Below, in pieces: positions 54,584 through 63,646 of a stretch of 64,000 bases of DNA. How positions within the stretch are numbered: position 1 is the first letter of the stretch; the number at the start of each line of letters is the position of its first letter. Both the position numbers and the translations under genes were made by a program. Source of the stretch: Myxococcales bacterium (GTDB lineage Bacteria > Myxococcota_A > Polyangia > Haliangiales > Haliangiaceae); the NCBI GenBank assembly GCA_016706545.1, contig JADJJK010000075.1:176522-240521 (forward strand), given 5' to 3'. Under the pieces are notes generated by a model that was given only the letters and a program-made list of their open reading frames with translations, was not told where the DNA came from and did no database searches.

Positions 54584-55378
54584 ATGAAGGACTTCCAGTT
54601 TCATCGCCCCACCACCGTGGCCGAGGCCGTCGCGCTGATGGCCGGCAAGGACGGCGCCAAGTTCCTCTCCGGCGGGCAGAGCCTGCTGCCGGTGCTCAAG
54701 CTCGACCTGGCCGAGCCCACCGACCTCATCTCGCTGACCGGCATCGCCGAGCTGCGAGAGATCCGCGTCGACGGTCAGGCGCTGGTGATCGGCGCGCTGG
54801 TCACCCACGACGCGGTGGCGCGCTCGGCCGACGTGCGCAAGCACATCCCCGGCCTGGCCGCGCTGGCCGGCGGCATCGGCGATCCGCAGGTGCGCAACCG
54901 CGGCACGCTCGGCGGATCGGTGGCGCACGCCGATCCGTCCGCGGACTACCCGGCGGCGATCCTGGCGCTGGGCGCCACCGTTCACACCAACCTGCGCAAG
55001 ATCGACGCCGAGGAGTTCTTCACCGGCCTGTTCGAGAGCGCGCTGGCGCCAGGGGAGCTGGTGACCGCGGTGTCGTTCCCGATCCCCAAGCGCGCGGCCT
55101 ACGCCAAGTTCGCGCACCGGGCGTCCAAGTACGCGCTCGTCGGCGTCATGGTGGCGCTGACCTCCAGCGGCGTGCGCGTGGCGGTGACCGGGGCCGGCGC
55201 CAAGGTGTTCCGCGTGTCCGCCATGGAAGATGCCCTGACCAAGGGGTTTGTGCCCGAGGCGCTCAGCGGCATCACCGTCTCCGCGGATGACCTCAACGGG
55301 GACGCGGAGGCCAGCGCGGAGTTCCGCGCGCACCTCATCGGCGTGATGGCCAAGCGCGCGGTCGCTGCCTGTCAATGA
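54584..55378 (+). CDS. coxM: FAD-binding medium subunit of the molybdenum hydroxylase
   Basis: Protein of 264 residues of the CoxM/CutM FAD family. FAD contacts are 'KFLSGGQSLLPVLKLDLAEP' near residue 26-45 and 'GGIGDPQVRNRGTLGGSVAH' near 101-120, followed by 'ADPSADYPAAILAL'. The C-terminal domain starts near 'YAKFAHRASKYALVGVMVAL'. It re-oxidises the iron-sulfur clusters and hands electrons to quinone or another acceptor. ATG 54584 is two bases after the coxL stop, and its own stop overlaps the moxR-type gene. Confidence 0.94.
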   Translation: MKDFQFHRPTTVAEAVALMAGKDGAKFLSGGQSLLPVLKLDLAEPTDLISLTGIAELREIRVDGQALVIGALVTHDAVARSADVRKHIPGLAALAGGIGDPQVRNRGTLGGSVAHADPSADYPAAILALGATVHTNLRKIDAEEFFTGLFESALAPGELVTAVSFPIPKRAAYAKFAHRASKYALVGVMVALTSSGVRVAVTGAGAKVFRVSAMEDALTKGFVPEALSGITVSADDLNGDAEASAEFRAHLIGVMAKRAVAACQ

Positions 55379-56313
55379 CCGGCGAGGCCACAGGCCGCGC
55401 CCCGAGCGAGCCGGGGCCATCGGGCGCGCTGCCGGAGTCCGTGTCGGCGCTGCGCGAGCTGCTCGCGGGCCAGCGCTATCTCTCGGACACGAGCCTGGCG
55501 ACCGTGCTGTTTTTGGGCCTGCGCCTGCAAAAGCCGGTGTTGCTCGAGGGCGACGCGGGCGTCGGCAAGACCGAGGTCGCCAAGGCGCTGGCCGCGGCGC
55601 TCGGCCGCCGGCTCATCCGCCTGCAGTGCTACGAAGGGCTCGACGCCGCGGCGGCGCTCTACGAGTGGGACTTCGCCAGGCAGATGCTGGAGATCCGGCT
55701 GGCGGAGTCCCGGCCCGGCGCGCTGGCCGCCACCGATCTGTACGGCGAGCGCTTCCTCTTGCGCCGGCCGCTCTTGGAGGCGCTGGCGCCGGATCCGCGC
55801 GGCGCGCCGATCTTGCTCATCGACGAGCTCGACCGCACCGATGAGCCCTTCGAGGCGTTCCTCCTGGAGGTGCTGTCGGACTTCCAGGTGACCATCCCCG
55901 AGCTGGGCACGGTGCGCGCGCAGGCGCCGCCCATCGTCCTCATCACCTCCAACCGGACGCGCGAGATCCACGACGCCATCAAGCGGCGCTGCCTGTATCA
56001 CTGGATCGGCTATCCGGACGCGGCGCGCGAGCTGGCCATCGTGGCGGCGCGGGCGCCGGAGGTGGCGCCGAAGCTCGCCCGTCAGCTCGTGGCGTTCGTC
56101 CAGAAGCTGCGCGGCGGCGAGCTGTTCAAGCTGCCCGGCATCGCCGAGACCCTGGACTGGGGCCAGGCGCTGGTGGCGCTGGGCTGCGTGGAGCTCGATC
56201 CGCAGACGGTGGAGTCCACGCTGGGCGTCTTGCTCAAGTACCAGGATGACCTGGCCAAGATCTCCGGCGCCGCGGCGGCAGCGCTGGTGGACGCGGCCCG
56301 GGCCGAGGGATGA
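55375..56313 (+). CDS. coxD: MoxR-type AAA+ ATPase (CoxD)
   Basis: Protein of 312 residues. Walker A 'LLEGDAGVGKTEVAKALA' is at about 55-66 and Walker B 'ILLIDELDRTDEPFEAF' at about 145. Sensor 1 ('VLITSNRTREIHDAIKRRC') is followed by the helical lid. In aerobic CO dehydrogenase clusters CoxD uses ATP to mature the Cu/Mo active site of CoxL, working with the VWA protein CoxE encoded next. ATGA overlaps join it to both neighbours. Confidence 0.93.
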   Translation: MTGEATGRAPSEPGPSGALPESVSALRELLAGQRYLSDTSLATVLFLGLRLQKPVLLEGDAGVGKTEVAKALAAALGRRLIRLQCYEGLDAAAALYEWDFARQMLEIRLAESRPGALAATDLYGERFLLRRPLLEALAPDPRGAPILLIDELDRTDEPFEAFLLEVLSDFQVTIPELGTVRAQAPPIVLITSNRTREIHDAIKRRCLYHWIGYPDAARELAIVAARAPEVAPKLARQLVAFVQKLRGGELFKLPGIAETLDWGQALVALGCVELDPQTVESTLGVLLKYQDDLAKISGAAAAALVDAARAEG

Positions 56314-57638
56314 CGGCGGTGATGGGCGAGCGAGGGGCGCCACCGGGCGCGCCGGCTCCCACGGCGCCGTCCGCGGACCCCACCGAGGCGCAAGTCGCGC
56401 CGGAGGGCGCGTCGTCGGAGGGCGCGTCGTCGGAGGGCGCGTCGTCGGCGCTCGGCTTGGCGCGTCGTCGCGTCGAGCCAAGCGGGGAGCGCCTGGTCGC
56501 CAACCTCGTCCACTTCACGCGGCTCTTGCGCCGCGCTGGCCTCGCGCTGGGCCCGGGCGCGACGCTCGACGCGCAGCGCGCCGCCGCGGTGGTCGACGTC
56601 TTCTCGCGCGACGAGCTGTACTGGGCGCTGCACGCGGTGCTGGTCCATCGCGCCTCGGAGCACGACCTGTTCGACGCCGCGTTCCGCCTGTTCTGGCGCG
56701 ATCCCATGGGCGCCGCGTCGGCGCTGTCCTTGCTGCTGCCGCAGATGCGCACGCCGACCACGCGCACGATCTCGCGCCGGCTCAGCGAGGCCTGGCGGCC
56801 GCCGTCGCCGTCGGCGAAGGCCACGCCGCCGCCCGCGCCACCCGCGGTGGACCTGTTTCTGGCGGCCTCGGCAGAGGAGACCCTGCGCCAGCGCGACTTC
56901 GATCAGATGAGCGCCGAGGAGCTGGCCGCGGCGCGCCGCCTGGTGCGCGAGCTGACGCTGGGCGTGCCGCCCGCGCCCAGCCGCCGCAGCCGCGCCGCCG
57001 CCAAGGGGCGGCTGCCAGACCGGGCCGGCACGGTGCGCCGCGCGCTGCGCCGCGGCGGTGAGCTGGTGGAGCTGCAGCGGCGACGGCGGCTGCCTCGGCC
57101 GCTGACCATCGTGGCGCTGTGCGACATCTCGGGCTCGATGGGCCGCTACTCGGAGATGCTCCTGCGCTTCTTGCACGCGGCGCTCGCGGAGCTGGGCCGC
57201 GGCCACGTCTTTCTGTTCGCCACCAGGCTGTCCAACGTGACCCGCGCGCTGCGCCACCGCGACGTCGATCAAGCGCTGGCGCGCTGTGGACGCGAGGTCA
57301 GCGACTGGGCCTCGGGCACGCGGCTGGGCGCCAGCCTGCGCGAGTTCAACCGCACCTGGGCGCGCCGCGTGCTGGCGCAAGGCGCGGTGGTGCTGCTGGT
57401 GACCGATGGGCTCGAGTGCGAGGACGCCGGCGAGCTGGCGCTCGAGGCCGCGCGGCTACGCCGCTCCTGTCGCCGGCTCATCTGGCTAAACCCGCTCCTG
57501 CGCTACGCCGGGTTCGAGCCGCGCGCCACCGGCGTGCGCGCGCTCCTGCCCAACGTGGACGAGCACCGCCCGGTCCACGATCTGGACAGCCTCGCGGCGC
57601 TGGCCCGCGCCCTGGCCAAGCCCGCACCGCGGCGGTGA
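56310..57638 (+). CDS. coxE: VWA-domain protein (CoxE)
   Basis: Protein of 442 residues. It has an N-terminal Pro/Ala-rich leader with a Glu-Gly-Ala-Ser-Ser tandem repeat (15-nt units near 56402-56452), then the CoxE helical region ('LVANLVHFTRLLRRAGLALG', 'FDAAFRLFWRDP'). The C-terminal von Willebrand A domain has a MIDAS 'LCDISGSMGRYSEMLLRF' at about 270, later 'GTRLGASLREFN' and 'LLVTDGLE'. CoxE partners CoxD in metal-centre maturation. Last gene of the operon; it converges with the S9 peptidase gene 7 nt away. Confidence 0.92.
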   Translation: MTAVMGERGAPPGAPAPTAPSADPTEAQVAPEGASSEGASSEGASSALGLARRRVEPSGERLVANLVHFTRLLRRAGLALGPGATLDAQRAAAVVDVFSRDELYWALHAVLVHRASEHDLFDAAFRLFWRDPMGAASALSLLLPQMRTPTTRTISRRLSEAWRPPSPSAKATPPPAPPAVDLFLAASAEETLRQRDFDQMSAEELAAARRLVRELTLGVPPAPSRRSRAAAKGRLPDRAGTVRRALRRGGELVELQRRRRLPRPLTIVALCDISGSMGRYSEMLLRFLHAALAELGRGHVFLFATRLSNVTRALRHRDVDQALARCGREVSDWASGTRLGASLREFNRTWARRVLAQGAVVLLVTDGLECEDAGELALEAARLRRSCRRLIWLNPLLRYAGFEPRATGVRALLPNVDEHRPVHDLDSLAALARALAKPAPRR

Positions 57639-57645
57639 CCGCTGC

Positions 57646-59772
57646 TCACGGCCAGCCGGGCAGGCCTTCCTTGCCGGTCACCACCTTGACCGTCGACGCC
57701 GACAGGTCCTCCTTGGTCACCGGCTGATAGGTGCCGCCCAGGTGGGCGGACAAGAACGCCTCGGCGGAGGCCATGAACACCAGGTTGTTCTCCGGGCGGG
57801 CGAAGCCGTGGCCCTCGTCGGGGAACAGCACGTAGCTGACCGGCAGCCCCTTGGCCTGCATCGCCTTCACGATCTGATCGGACTCCGCCTGCTTGACGCG
57901 CGGGTCGTTGGCGCCCTGGCCAATCAGCAGCGGGCGCTTGATGCGCGCCACGTGGGTCAGCGGCGAGACGTCGAGCAGCTTCTGCTTGCCCTCCGGGGTA
58001 GACCAGTCGCCGACGCGGAACTTGAACACGCCGAGGATGGGCGCCCAGTACGGCGGGATCGACTCCAGCAGGGTGAGGATGTTGGACGGCCCCACGATGT
58101 CCACGCCGCAGGCGAAGGTGTCCGGCGTCAACGTCAGGCCGGCCAGCGTGGAGTAGCCGCCGTAGCTGCCGCCCATGACGCAGACCTTGTCCTGCGGCGC
58201 CACCCCCTGCGCGATCAGCCACTGCGTGGCGTCGATCAGGTCATCGTGCATCTTCTTGCCCCACTCGCCGTTGCCGGCGTTGAGGAAGCTCTTGCCAAAG
58301 CCGGTGGAGCCGCGGAAGTTGACGCTCAGCACCGCGTAGCCGCGGTTGGCCAGGAGCTGGTGCAGGCCGTTGAAGCCCCAGTTGTCGCGCGCCCACGGAC
58401 CGCCGTGGACCAGCAGCACCGCCGGGCCCGGCCGGTCGGCCTTGCCATCGGCGTTGGCGTCGGCGGCGTTGGGCAGGGTCAGGTAGCTGACCAGCGACAG
58501 GCCGTCGCGCGCCTTGATCACCACCGGGTGCATGCGCGCCAGCGGCTTGCCCTCCAGGTCGGGCCGGCTGGAGAACAAGAGCGTGCCCTGCTTCTTGGTC
58601 CGGTTCCAGACGAAGAAGCGGGTGGGTTGACGGTCCCCAGTCATCGCGACGATCCAGGCCTTGTTGTCCTTGGTCGCCGAGACCACGCGCGCGTCGCCGT
58701 CGCCGAGCTTGGCGATGCCGTCGAAGTCCGCCTTGGCGGTCTTGTCGAGCACGGTCAGCCGCTCGCGGTCCCACTTGACGGACACCGCGAGCACGGTGTT
58801 CTCGGTGGGGTGGAAGATCACGTTGTCCACGTCGGCCTTGTCGTCGGCGAAGATGAGCTTCTTGGCCTTGGTCTTGGCGTCCATCAGGTAGAGCGCGGCG
58901 GTGTCGCGATCGCGGTCGTCGGTGACGTAGAGCTGGTCGCCGCGCTTGCTGAAGCCCAGGCCGTTGAAGGAGTCGCGCGCGGACGCGCGGTCAAACTCGG
59001 TCCATCCGCCCTTGCCGTCTGGCTGGTAGACCAGGTTGGTCCCATCCGGCGCCACCTTGAGGCCGAAGCGGACCCGGTGATCATCGTCGCTGATCCAGCC
59101 GGCGAAGCCGTCCTTGTTCTCGACGATGCGCGTCTTCTCGCCGGTGGACAGGCTGAGCTGCCAGATGTCGAACACCGCCGGATCGCGGTCGTTGAGCTCG
59201 ACCAGGATGGTGTCCGGCTTGCGGTGCGACAGGCCCAGGACCTGGGCGCGCACCTTGGGCAGCGGCGTCAGGTCGGTGACCTTGCCATCCGCCACGGAGA
59301 CCCGGTGCAGGTGGAAGTTCTCGTCGCCGCCTTTGTCCTGCAGGTACAGCAGGTGCTGGTTGTCGTAGGCCCAGAAGTACGTGCGCACCGGGCGGGTGGT
59401 GTCCGCGGTGATGGCGCGCGCCTCGGCGAGCTTGCCCACGGGCGCCACGAACACGTTGAGCACGCCGTCCTTGGGCGCGAGCCAGGACACGAACCTGCCG
59501 TCGTGGCTTATCTGCACGTTGGCGCGCTCGGGGTTGCCAAACAGCACCCGCCGGTCGATGAGGTCGTTCGAGGGGTTGCCCTTGGCCAACGGCGGCGGCG
59601 GTGGCATCGTCGCCGCCGCGCCGTCCGCGGCAGGGCTCTCGATGCTGCCGGGCGCTGGCCCTTCGGGGAGCGTGGCCGGCGACTGTGCAGGGGTGCTGCC
59701 GCACGCGCCGAGCGCGAGGCCCATGGCTGCGGCGAGCGAAAGCGACGACATCCAGCGAGAACGTGGAATCAT
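57646..59772 (-). CDS. S9 prolyl-oligopeptidase family lipoprotein
   Basis: Protein of 708 residues. It has a signal peptide ending in a lipobox ('GLALGACGSTP'), so probably an exported lipoprotein. A seven-bladed propeller-type region (about 70-430, repeats such as 'VSWLAPKDGVLNVFVAPVG') precedes an alpha/beta-hydrolase domain. Catalytic triad: Ser536 ('VMGGSYGGYSTL'), Asp623 ('GQGANDPRVKQ') and His655 ('FPDEGHGFARPEN'). It cleaves short peptides, often after Pro or as an acylaminoacyl/dipeptidyl peptidase. Monocistronic as far as visible. Confidence 0.93.
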   Translation of the reverse strand: MIPRSRWMSSLSLAAAMGLALGACGSTPAQSPATLPEGPAPGSIESPAADGAAATMPPPPPLAKGNPSNDLIDRRVLFGNPERANVQISHDGRFVSWLAPKDGVLNVFVAPVGKLAEARAITADTTRPVRTYFWAYDNQHLLYLQDKGGDENFHLHRVSVADGKVTDLTPLPKVRAQVLGLSHRKPDTILVELNDRDPAVFDIWQLSLSTGEKTRIVENKDGFAGWISDDDHRVRFGLKVAPDGTNLVYQPDGKGGWTEFDRASARDSFNGLGFSKRGDQLYVTDDRDRDTAALYLMDAKTKAKKLIFADDKADVDNVIFHPTENTVLAVSVKWDRERLTVLDKTAKADFDGIAKLGDGDARVVSATKDNKAWIVAMTGDRQPTRFFVWNRTKKQGTLLFSSRPDLEGKPLARMHPVVIKARDGLSLVSYLTLPNAADANADGKADRPGPAVLLVHGGPWARDNWGFNGLHQLLANRGYAVLSVNFRGSTGFGKSFLNAGNGEWGKKMHDDLIDATQWLIAQGVAPQDKVCVMGGSYGGYSTLAGLTLTPDTFACGVDIVGPSNILTLLESIPPYWAPILGVFKFRVGDWSTPEGKQKLLDVSPLTHVARIKRPLLIGQGANDPRVKQAESDQIVKAMQAKGLPVSYVLFPDEGHGFARPENNLVFMASAEAFLSAHLGGTYQPVTKEDLSASTVKVVTGKEGLPGWP

Positions 59773-60076
59773 GTAGCTGTCTCCCAGTGCGAGGTCAGGC
59801 TCACCGTTTGGGCAGTGAGCACGTACGAATTAGTAGCGAGTCACGCGCAGTTGGCAACTGCGACGAAATGCGACGCAAATGCGACGCACGTGACCGCGAG
59901 CTGCGGCATCCGGGTGTCTCAGGCGAGTCTCAGGCGAGGCGCACCGGCCTCGCGCTCGCCTCGCGCGCGCTGGCGGGCGCGCGCAGCGCCGCGGTGGGCC
60001 GCGTTCTCCTCGGCAGCCGCCGGGCGCAGCCGTCGAGCGGCATCTTGCCAGCCGCCTGGTCGCGGGCTGCGAGCGG
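59773..60076. other. intergenic region
   Basis: 304 nt between the S9 peptidase start and the end of the next lipoprotein gene (both on the - strand). The half next to the peptidase start is AT-richer and probably holds its promoter. It contains short direct repeats of the type GCGACG-AAATGCGACG near 59860-59890. The half next to 60076 is very GC-rich with no recognisable gene. No terminator with a U-tract is visible. Confidence 0.5.
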
Positions 60077-61816
60077 CTACTCGATCGCGACGATGGCCTG
60101 GGTCCACTGCGCGATGTGGTTGCCGGTGGCGACGTCCTGAAACGGCACGCGGAACGCAGGCCCCGACGGATCTTGACCGGCTTGCGCCCGCCCGGGGAAC
60201 ACCGGGGTCATCCAGATCTGCGGCGTCCCACCCGAGGGCAGGCGCACGCCATAGGGTCGCACGGAGGAGAAGGTCAGGTAGAACATCGGCTCGTTGCTTG
60301 GGCCAAACGTTTGCCCAAACGGCACCCATCGGGCCCACGAGTTGGTGCGGCCGGTCTGGTCCTTGTCCGCGGCGGACAGCTTTATCGGGGTGCCGCTGCC
60401 GTCCGCCTTGACGAGCCAGGTCTCCGCCGAGCCGATGTTGTACGTGCCGCCGCCGGAGCGCGTATAGGCGATCCAGACTCCATCCGGGGAAAACGAGGGA
60501 TAGTACGCCTCGGCCCCGTCGGCGTACGCCACCAGGGTCTGGATGGCGCCCGCGGTGTGGTCCGTGAGGTTGAGCGGGCGGATCACCACGCTGCAGGTGC
60601 TGGCCTGCGCCTCATAGCCGCCCACGCACTCCACGTTCACCAGCTTGCTGCCATCTGGCGAGATCTCGGGGTGGGTGGCGTACTTGCCAGCGGTGTTGGT
60701 CAACGTGGCGCGAACCGTGCCCCCGGACGTGTCGCGGATGCTCATGATGCCCTGGTACACGGTGAGCAGCTTGTTGCCGTCCGGCGAGAAGGTGGCGAAG
60801 TTCCAGCGCAGGTCGGGGTTCACCGCGATGGTCGCCGTGCGGTTGGCCACGTTGAACGCGGTGCCGCGCCCGTTGCCGCCGTCGAGCGTCATCGCCATCT
60901 TGGAGCCGTCCTTTGACAGCACGTGGCAGCCGATGCAGGTGCCCGCGCCCCCTGGCTCCTGGCCCGCCGGGAACAGGCGGCTCGGCGCCACGGTGGGCTT
61001 CTCCACGTCGTAGCGCATGATGGTGGCGGGCGAGGTGGTGGCCCAGTAGTAGATGCCGCCGCGGGTGTTCTCGTTGGTGACGTCCACCACCTGCTGCGCG
61101 GCGGTGCCCTTCTTGCCAGGCACCTGCGGGGTCATGCCGGAGACGCGCAGCTTGAGCTGCTGCTTGGTGCTGGCGATCGGTGACCACTCCGCCACCGCGA
61201 AGGCCGCCCAGTACGGCTGCGGGTTGTCGGGGTTCTGGATGCCCTTGGTGTAGCGGCGGATGTCCACATAGTCGTTGGTCATCCGCATCTCGAACAGCGT
61301 GGACGTGCTGGTGGTCCAGTGGACGTCGAACTGGCCGATGTTGGGCGGCACCAAGATCTTGTCGGCCGGATACCGGATCGTCGGCGCCAGCGTCGCGTCC
61401 TCGGTGGCGCTGTCGAAGTCGCCGGGGGACGTGGGGGGCACGTCTGGATCGATCACCTGCTTCTTGACGTACACGGTCAGGTCACCCTCGCCGGTGACCG
61501 TCTCCAGCTTGGCGATGACCCGGGTGGGGCCCGCGCCGCGGCCGGTGACGGACAGCTTGGCGCCGGTGAACGCGCCGTATTGCTCGTCGCGCAGCGACAG
61601 CGTCGCGTACTCCGTGACGTCCTCTACCTTGCCATCGGAGCTGGTCGCCCAGACCTTGTAGTCCTGCGCCACCGCGAGGTCGTTGACCACCGTGAGCGTG
61701 ACCTCCGCCGGCTCTAACGCGAGCGAGACCAACGTCGGCGGCTGCTTCTCCACATCGCCGCAGGCCATGGCCGCAGCGGCCAGCAGCGCGACTCCCCAGG
61801 ACGAGCTGAGCTTCAT
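60077..61816 (-). CDS. beta-propeller lipoprotein with a c-type haem motif
   Basis: Protein of 579 residues. Signal peptide with lipobox 'AAAAMACGDVEKQ'. It has an N-terminal Ig-like (Big-type) domain ('LVSLALEPAEVTLTVVNDLA', 'GRGAGPTRVIAKLE'). A single CxxCH haem motif is at Cys294-Cys297-His298 ('GTCIGCHVLSKDG'). The C-terminal half has PD40/TolB-like repeats ('FATFSPDGNKLLTVY', 'HPEISPDGSKLVNV', 'YPSFSPDGVWIAYT'). It looks like an outer-surface or periplasmic redox or binding protein. It is in the same orientation as two other haem-motif genes downstream on the map. Confidence 0.8.
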   Translation of the reverse strand: MKLSSSWGVALLAAAAMACGDVEKQPPTLVSLALEPAEVTLTVVNDLAVAQDYKVWATSSDGKVEDVTEYATLSLRDEQYGAFTGAKLSVTGRGAGPTRVIAKLETVTGEGDLTVYVKKQVIDPDVPPTSPGDFDSATEDATLAPTIRYPADKILVPPNIGQFDVHWTTSTSTLFEMRMTNDYVDIRRYTKGIQNPDNPQPYWAAFAVAEWSPIASTKQQLKLRVSGMTPQVPGKKGTAAQQVVDVTNENTRGGIYYWATTSPATIMRYDVEKPTVAPSRLFPAGQEPGGAGTCIGCHVLSKDGSKMAMTLDGGNGRGTAFNVANRTATIAVNPDLRWNFATFSPDGNKLLTVYQGIMSIRDTSGGTVRATLTNTAGKYATHPEISPDGSKLVNVECVGGYEAQASTCSVVIRPLNLTDHTAGAIQTLVAYADGAEAYYPSFSPDGVWIAYTRSGGGTYNIGSAETWLVKADGSGTPIKLSAADKDQTGRTNSWARWVPFGQTFGPSNEPMFYLTFSSVRPYGVRLPSGGTPQIWMTPVFPGRAQAGQDPSGPAFRVPFQDVATGNHIAQWTQAIVAIE

Positions 61817-61923
61817 GGGCGGACCGTATCAGCCCGCGCAGGCCGTTGGCGGGAAACCGTGAAACGTTGAGGTGTCACGGCCTGCGGTTGGTCCGACCGC
61901 GCACGTGCGCGCCGGTGCGCGGC

Positions 61924-63048
61924 TCAGAGCCGGTAGTGGACCTGCAGGAGCGTGAAGCCCGAGCCGGGGCCGCCGTTGCCAAAGCCGATGGTCTGCACGC
62001 GCCCCATCAGCACCAGCTCCCAGTGCGCCGAGGGAAACCAGTGCAGGTTGGCGTCGACCGCCGTGCGATCCTGATACTTGAGCGAGAGGTCGGCGTTGTA
62101 CTGGCCCACGCCCACGTCCAGGAAGAAGCCGCGCTTGAAGAACCAGGAGGCCAGGAGCTGGCTCGTTAGCTGGGTGCGGCCAGAGCCGGCGTCGAAGTCT
62201 TGCTGGGTGATCCCGGCCTCGGCTTGCAGCAGCAGGTCGGCGCACGGGATCCAGAGCTTGCCGGTGAGTCCGGCCTGCGCGCGGGTGTCCAGGTCGCTCT
62301 TGGCATACCGGGCCTGCGCGCCGACCGCGGCCTCCTGGCCAAGCCGCTTCTCGACATAGATCGCGGCGCCGTTGCCCAGCTCGCTGGAGTCGCGCAGCGG
62401 ATCCTTGATGAAGCCGGTGACGTGCGCCTCCACGCTGTCGCTGACCCAGCCAGCGTTGACGCCGTAGGTCTCGCCGTAGAGCTGCGCGCCGCCGTACCGG
62501 CGAACATAGAACACGTGCTCGGACAGGCGCAGGCCATAGACCGGCTGGAAGCGCCCGGCGCGCACGTAGTAGCCCTCCTCGGCGCTGGGCCGGTACATGA
62601 CCCAGTGCTCGCGGGTCTGGATGACCGAGGCCGGGCTGTCCTCGTTGGGGCGCACGAGGCCAAGCGTCGCGTACCCGGTGACCGCGCCCTTGGTGATCGC
62701 GGCGTAGCCCTCGAGCTGCATCGGGAACGCGGCGCCGCCGATGCCGGCGCCCTTGTCGCTGGCGCCGCCGGCGAAGCGGAAGTCACCACCGGCCTTGAGC
62801 CACTCGGGCAGCTCGACGCGGCCCGACAGGAACCTGCCGTCGCCGCCCCAGCTCGCGTCCTCTTCGGCGGTGACCTCGCCCATCCCGTCGAGCAGTCCGC
62901 TGCCCGCGGGAGAGACGTGGCAGGCCGCGCAGGTGGTCTGGCGGGACAGCGTGTACTGCGGGTACGCCGCGGCGATGGCTGGCGTCACCACCAGGGCCAG
63001 GGTCAAGAGCCAGGCTGCGCGCCGGGCCGAGCGGCGGCGGGGGTTCAC
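61924..63048 (-). CDS. outer-membrane porin-like protein with N-terminal CxxCH
   Basis: Protein of 374 residues. GTG 63048 is preferred because GGAGG lies 6 nt upstream and the codon overlaps the stop of the preceding gene. The signal peptide runs to about residue 28 ('LALVVTPAIAAA'), followed at once by a haem motif Cys40-x2-Cys43-His44 ('TTCAACHVSPAG'). The remainder is rich in amphipathic beta strands with alternating aromatic residues ('YYVRAGRFQPVYGL', 'VFYVRRYGGAQLYG', 'FFLDVGVGQYNADLSL') and ends in '...LLQVHYRL', typical of a barrel. This suggests an electron-transfer-linked porin partner for the small haem lipoprotein encoded just upstream. Confidence 0.8.
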   Translation of the reverse strand: MNPRRRSARRAAWLLTLALVVTPAIAAAYPQYTLSRQTTCAACHVSPAGSGLLDGMGEVTAEEDASWGGDGRFLSGRVELPEWLKAGGDFRFAGGASDKGAGIGGAAFPMQLEGYAAITKGAVTGYATLGLVRPNEDSPASVIQTREHWVMYRPSAEEGYYVRAGRFQPVYGLRLSEHVFYVRRYGGAQLYGETYGVNAGWVSDSVEAHVTGFIKDPLRDSSELGNGAAIYVEKRLGQEAAVGAQARYAKSDLDTRAQAGLTGKLWIPCADLLLQAEAGITQQDFDAGSGRTQLTSQLLASWFFKRGFFLDVGVGQYNADLSLKYQDRTAVDANLHWFPSAHWELVLMGRVQTIGFGNGGPGSGFTLLQVHYRL

Positions 63049-63404
63049 TGCGCACCTCCGAGGATCCACTTCTCGATCAGCGCGATGTCGTCATCGGGCA
63101 GCGGCCCGTCCAGCGGCATGCGGCTCTCGCCGTCGGTGCGCAGCACCGTGAGCAGCTCGGAGTTGCGGTTGCCGGGATCGACGAGCTTGGTCAGCGCCTT
63201 GTTGGCGGCCTCCAGCGTGTCGAAGGCGAACCCCTCGGCGGCGGTGGCCGAGGAGTGACACCCGCCGTTGCCACAAGCTGGCGCGAGGATGGCCGCCACG
63301 ATGTACTCGCGCGTGGCGGGGCGATCGTCCAAGGTGTCGCCGCAGCCGGCGCCCAGGCTCGCCAGCGCGAGCGTCAGCAGGAGATAGGACCGTCGAAGGC
63401 TCAT
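63045..63404 (-). CDS. small lipoprotein with CX4CH haem-like motif
   Basis: Protein of 119 residues. Signal peptide with lipobox, lipid Cys21 ('LASLGAGCGDT'). A single Cys44-x4-Cys49-His50 ('PACGNGGCHSS') replaces the usual CxxCH, and a likely distal Met lies in 'SRMPLDGPLPDDD'. The spacing and 'IALIEKWILGGA' ending match the cytochrome-c-like domains common in Planctomycetes and Myxococcota lipoproteins. ATG 63404 gives the signal peptide; upstream codons do not. It overlaps the porin-like gene by 4 nt (GTGA), so the two are made together. Confidence 0.82.
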   Translation of the reverse strand: MSLRRSYLLLTLALASLGAGCGDTLDDRPATREYIVAAILAPACGNGGCHSSATAAEGFAFDTLEAANKALTKLVDPGNRNSELLTVLRTDGESRMPLDGPLPDDDIALIEKWILGGAQ

Positions 63405-63646
63405 GGAGCCAAGGCGTATCACGAGGCTCGGCGACAAGCGATTCTCGCGCAGGCGGTTCACCGCCCTGCGCCAAAAGACTCCACGCGCGGTGACGTGAGC
63501 CCCGGTGCCGCGAGGTGGTAGCTGTGGCCACGATCACGCTGAGCCTTCGGGAGAAGTCGTAGCGTGGGACAGTGCGTTCGCGGGCTGCGCGCCCGGGCAC
63601 GCGAGGTCTGCAGCGCGGCGCTGGGGCAGCGCGGTGCTGCGCGCGA

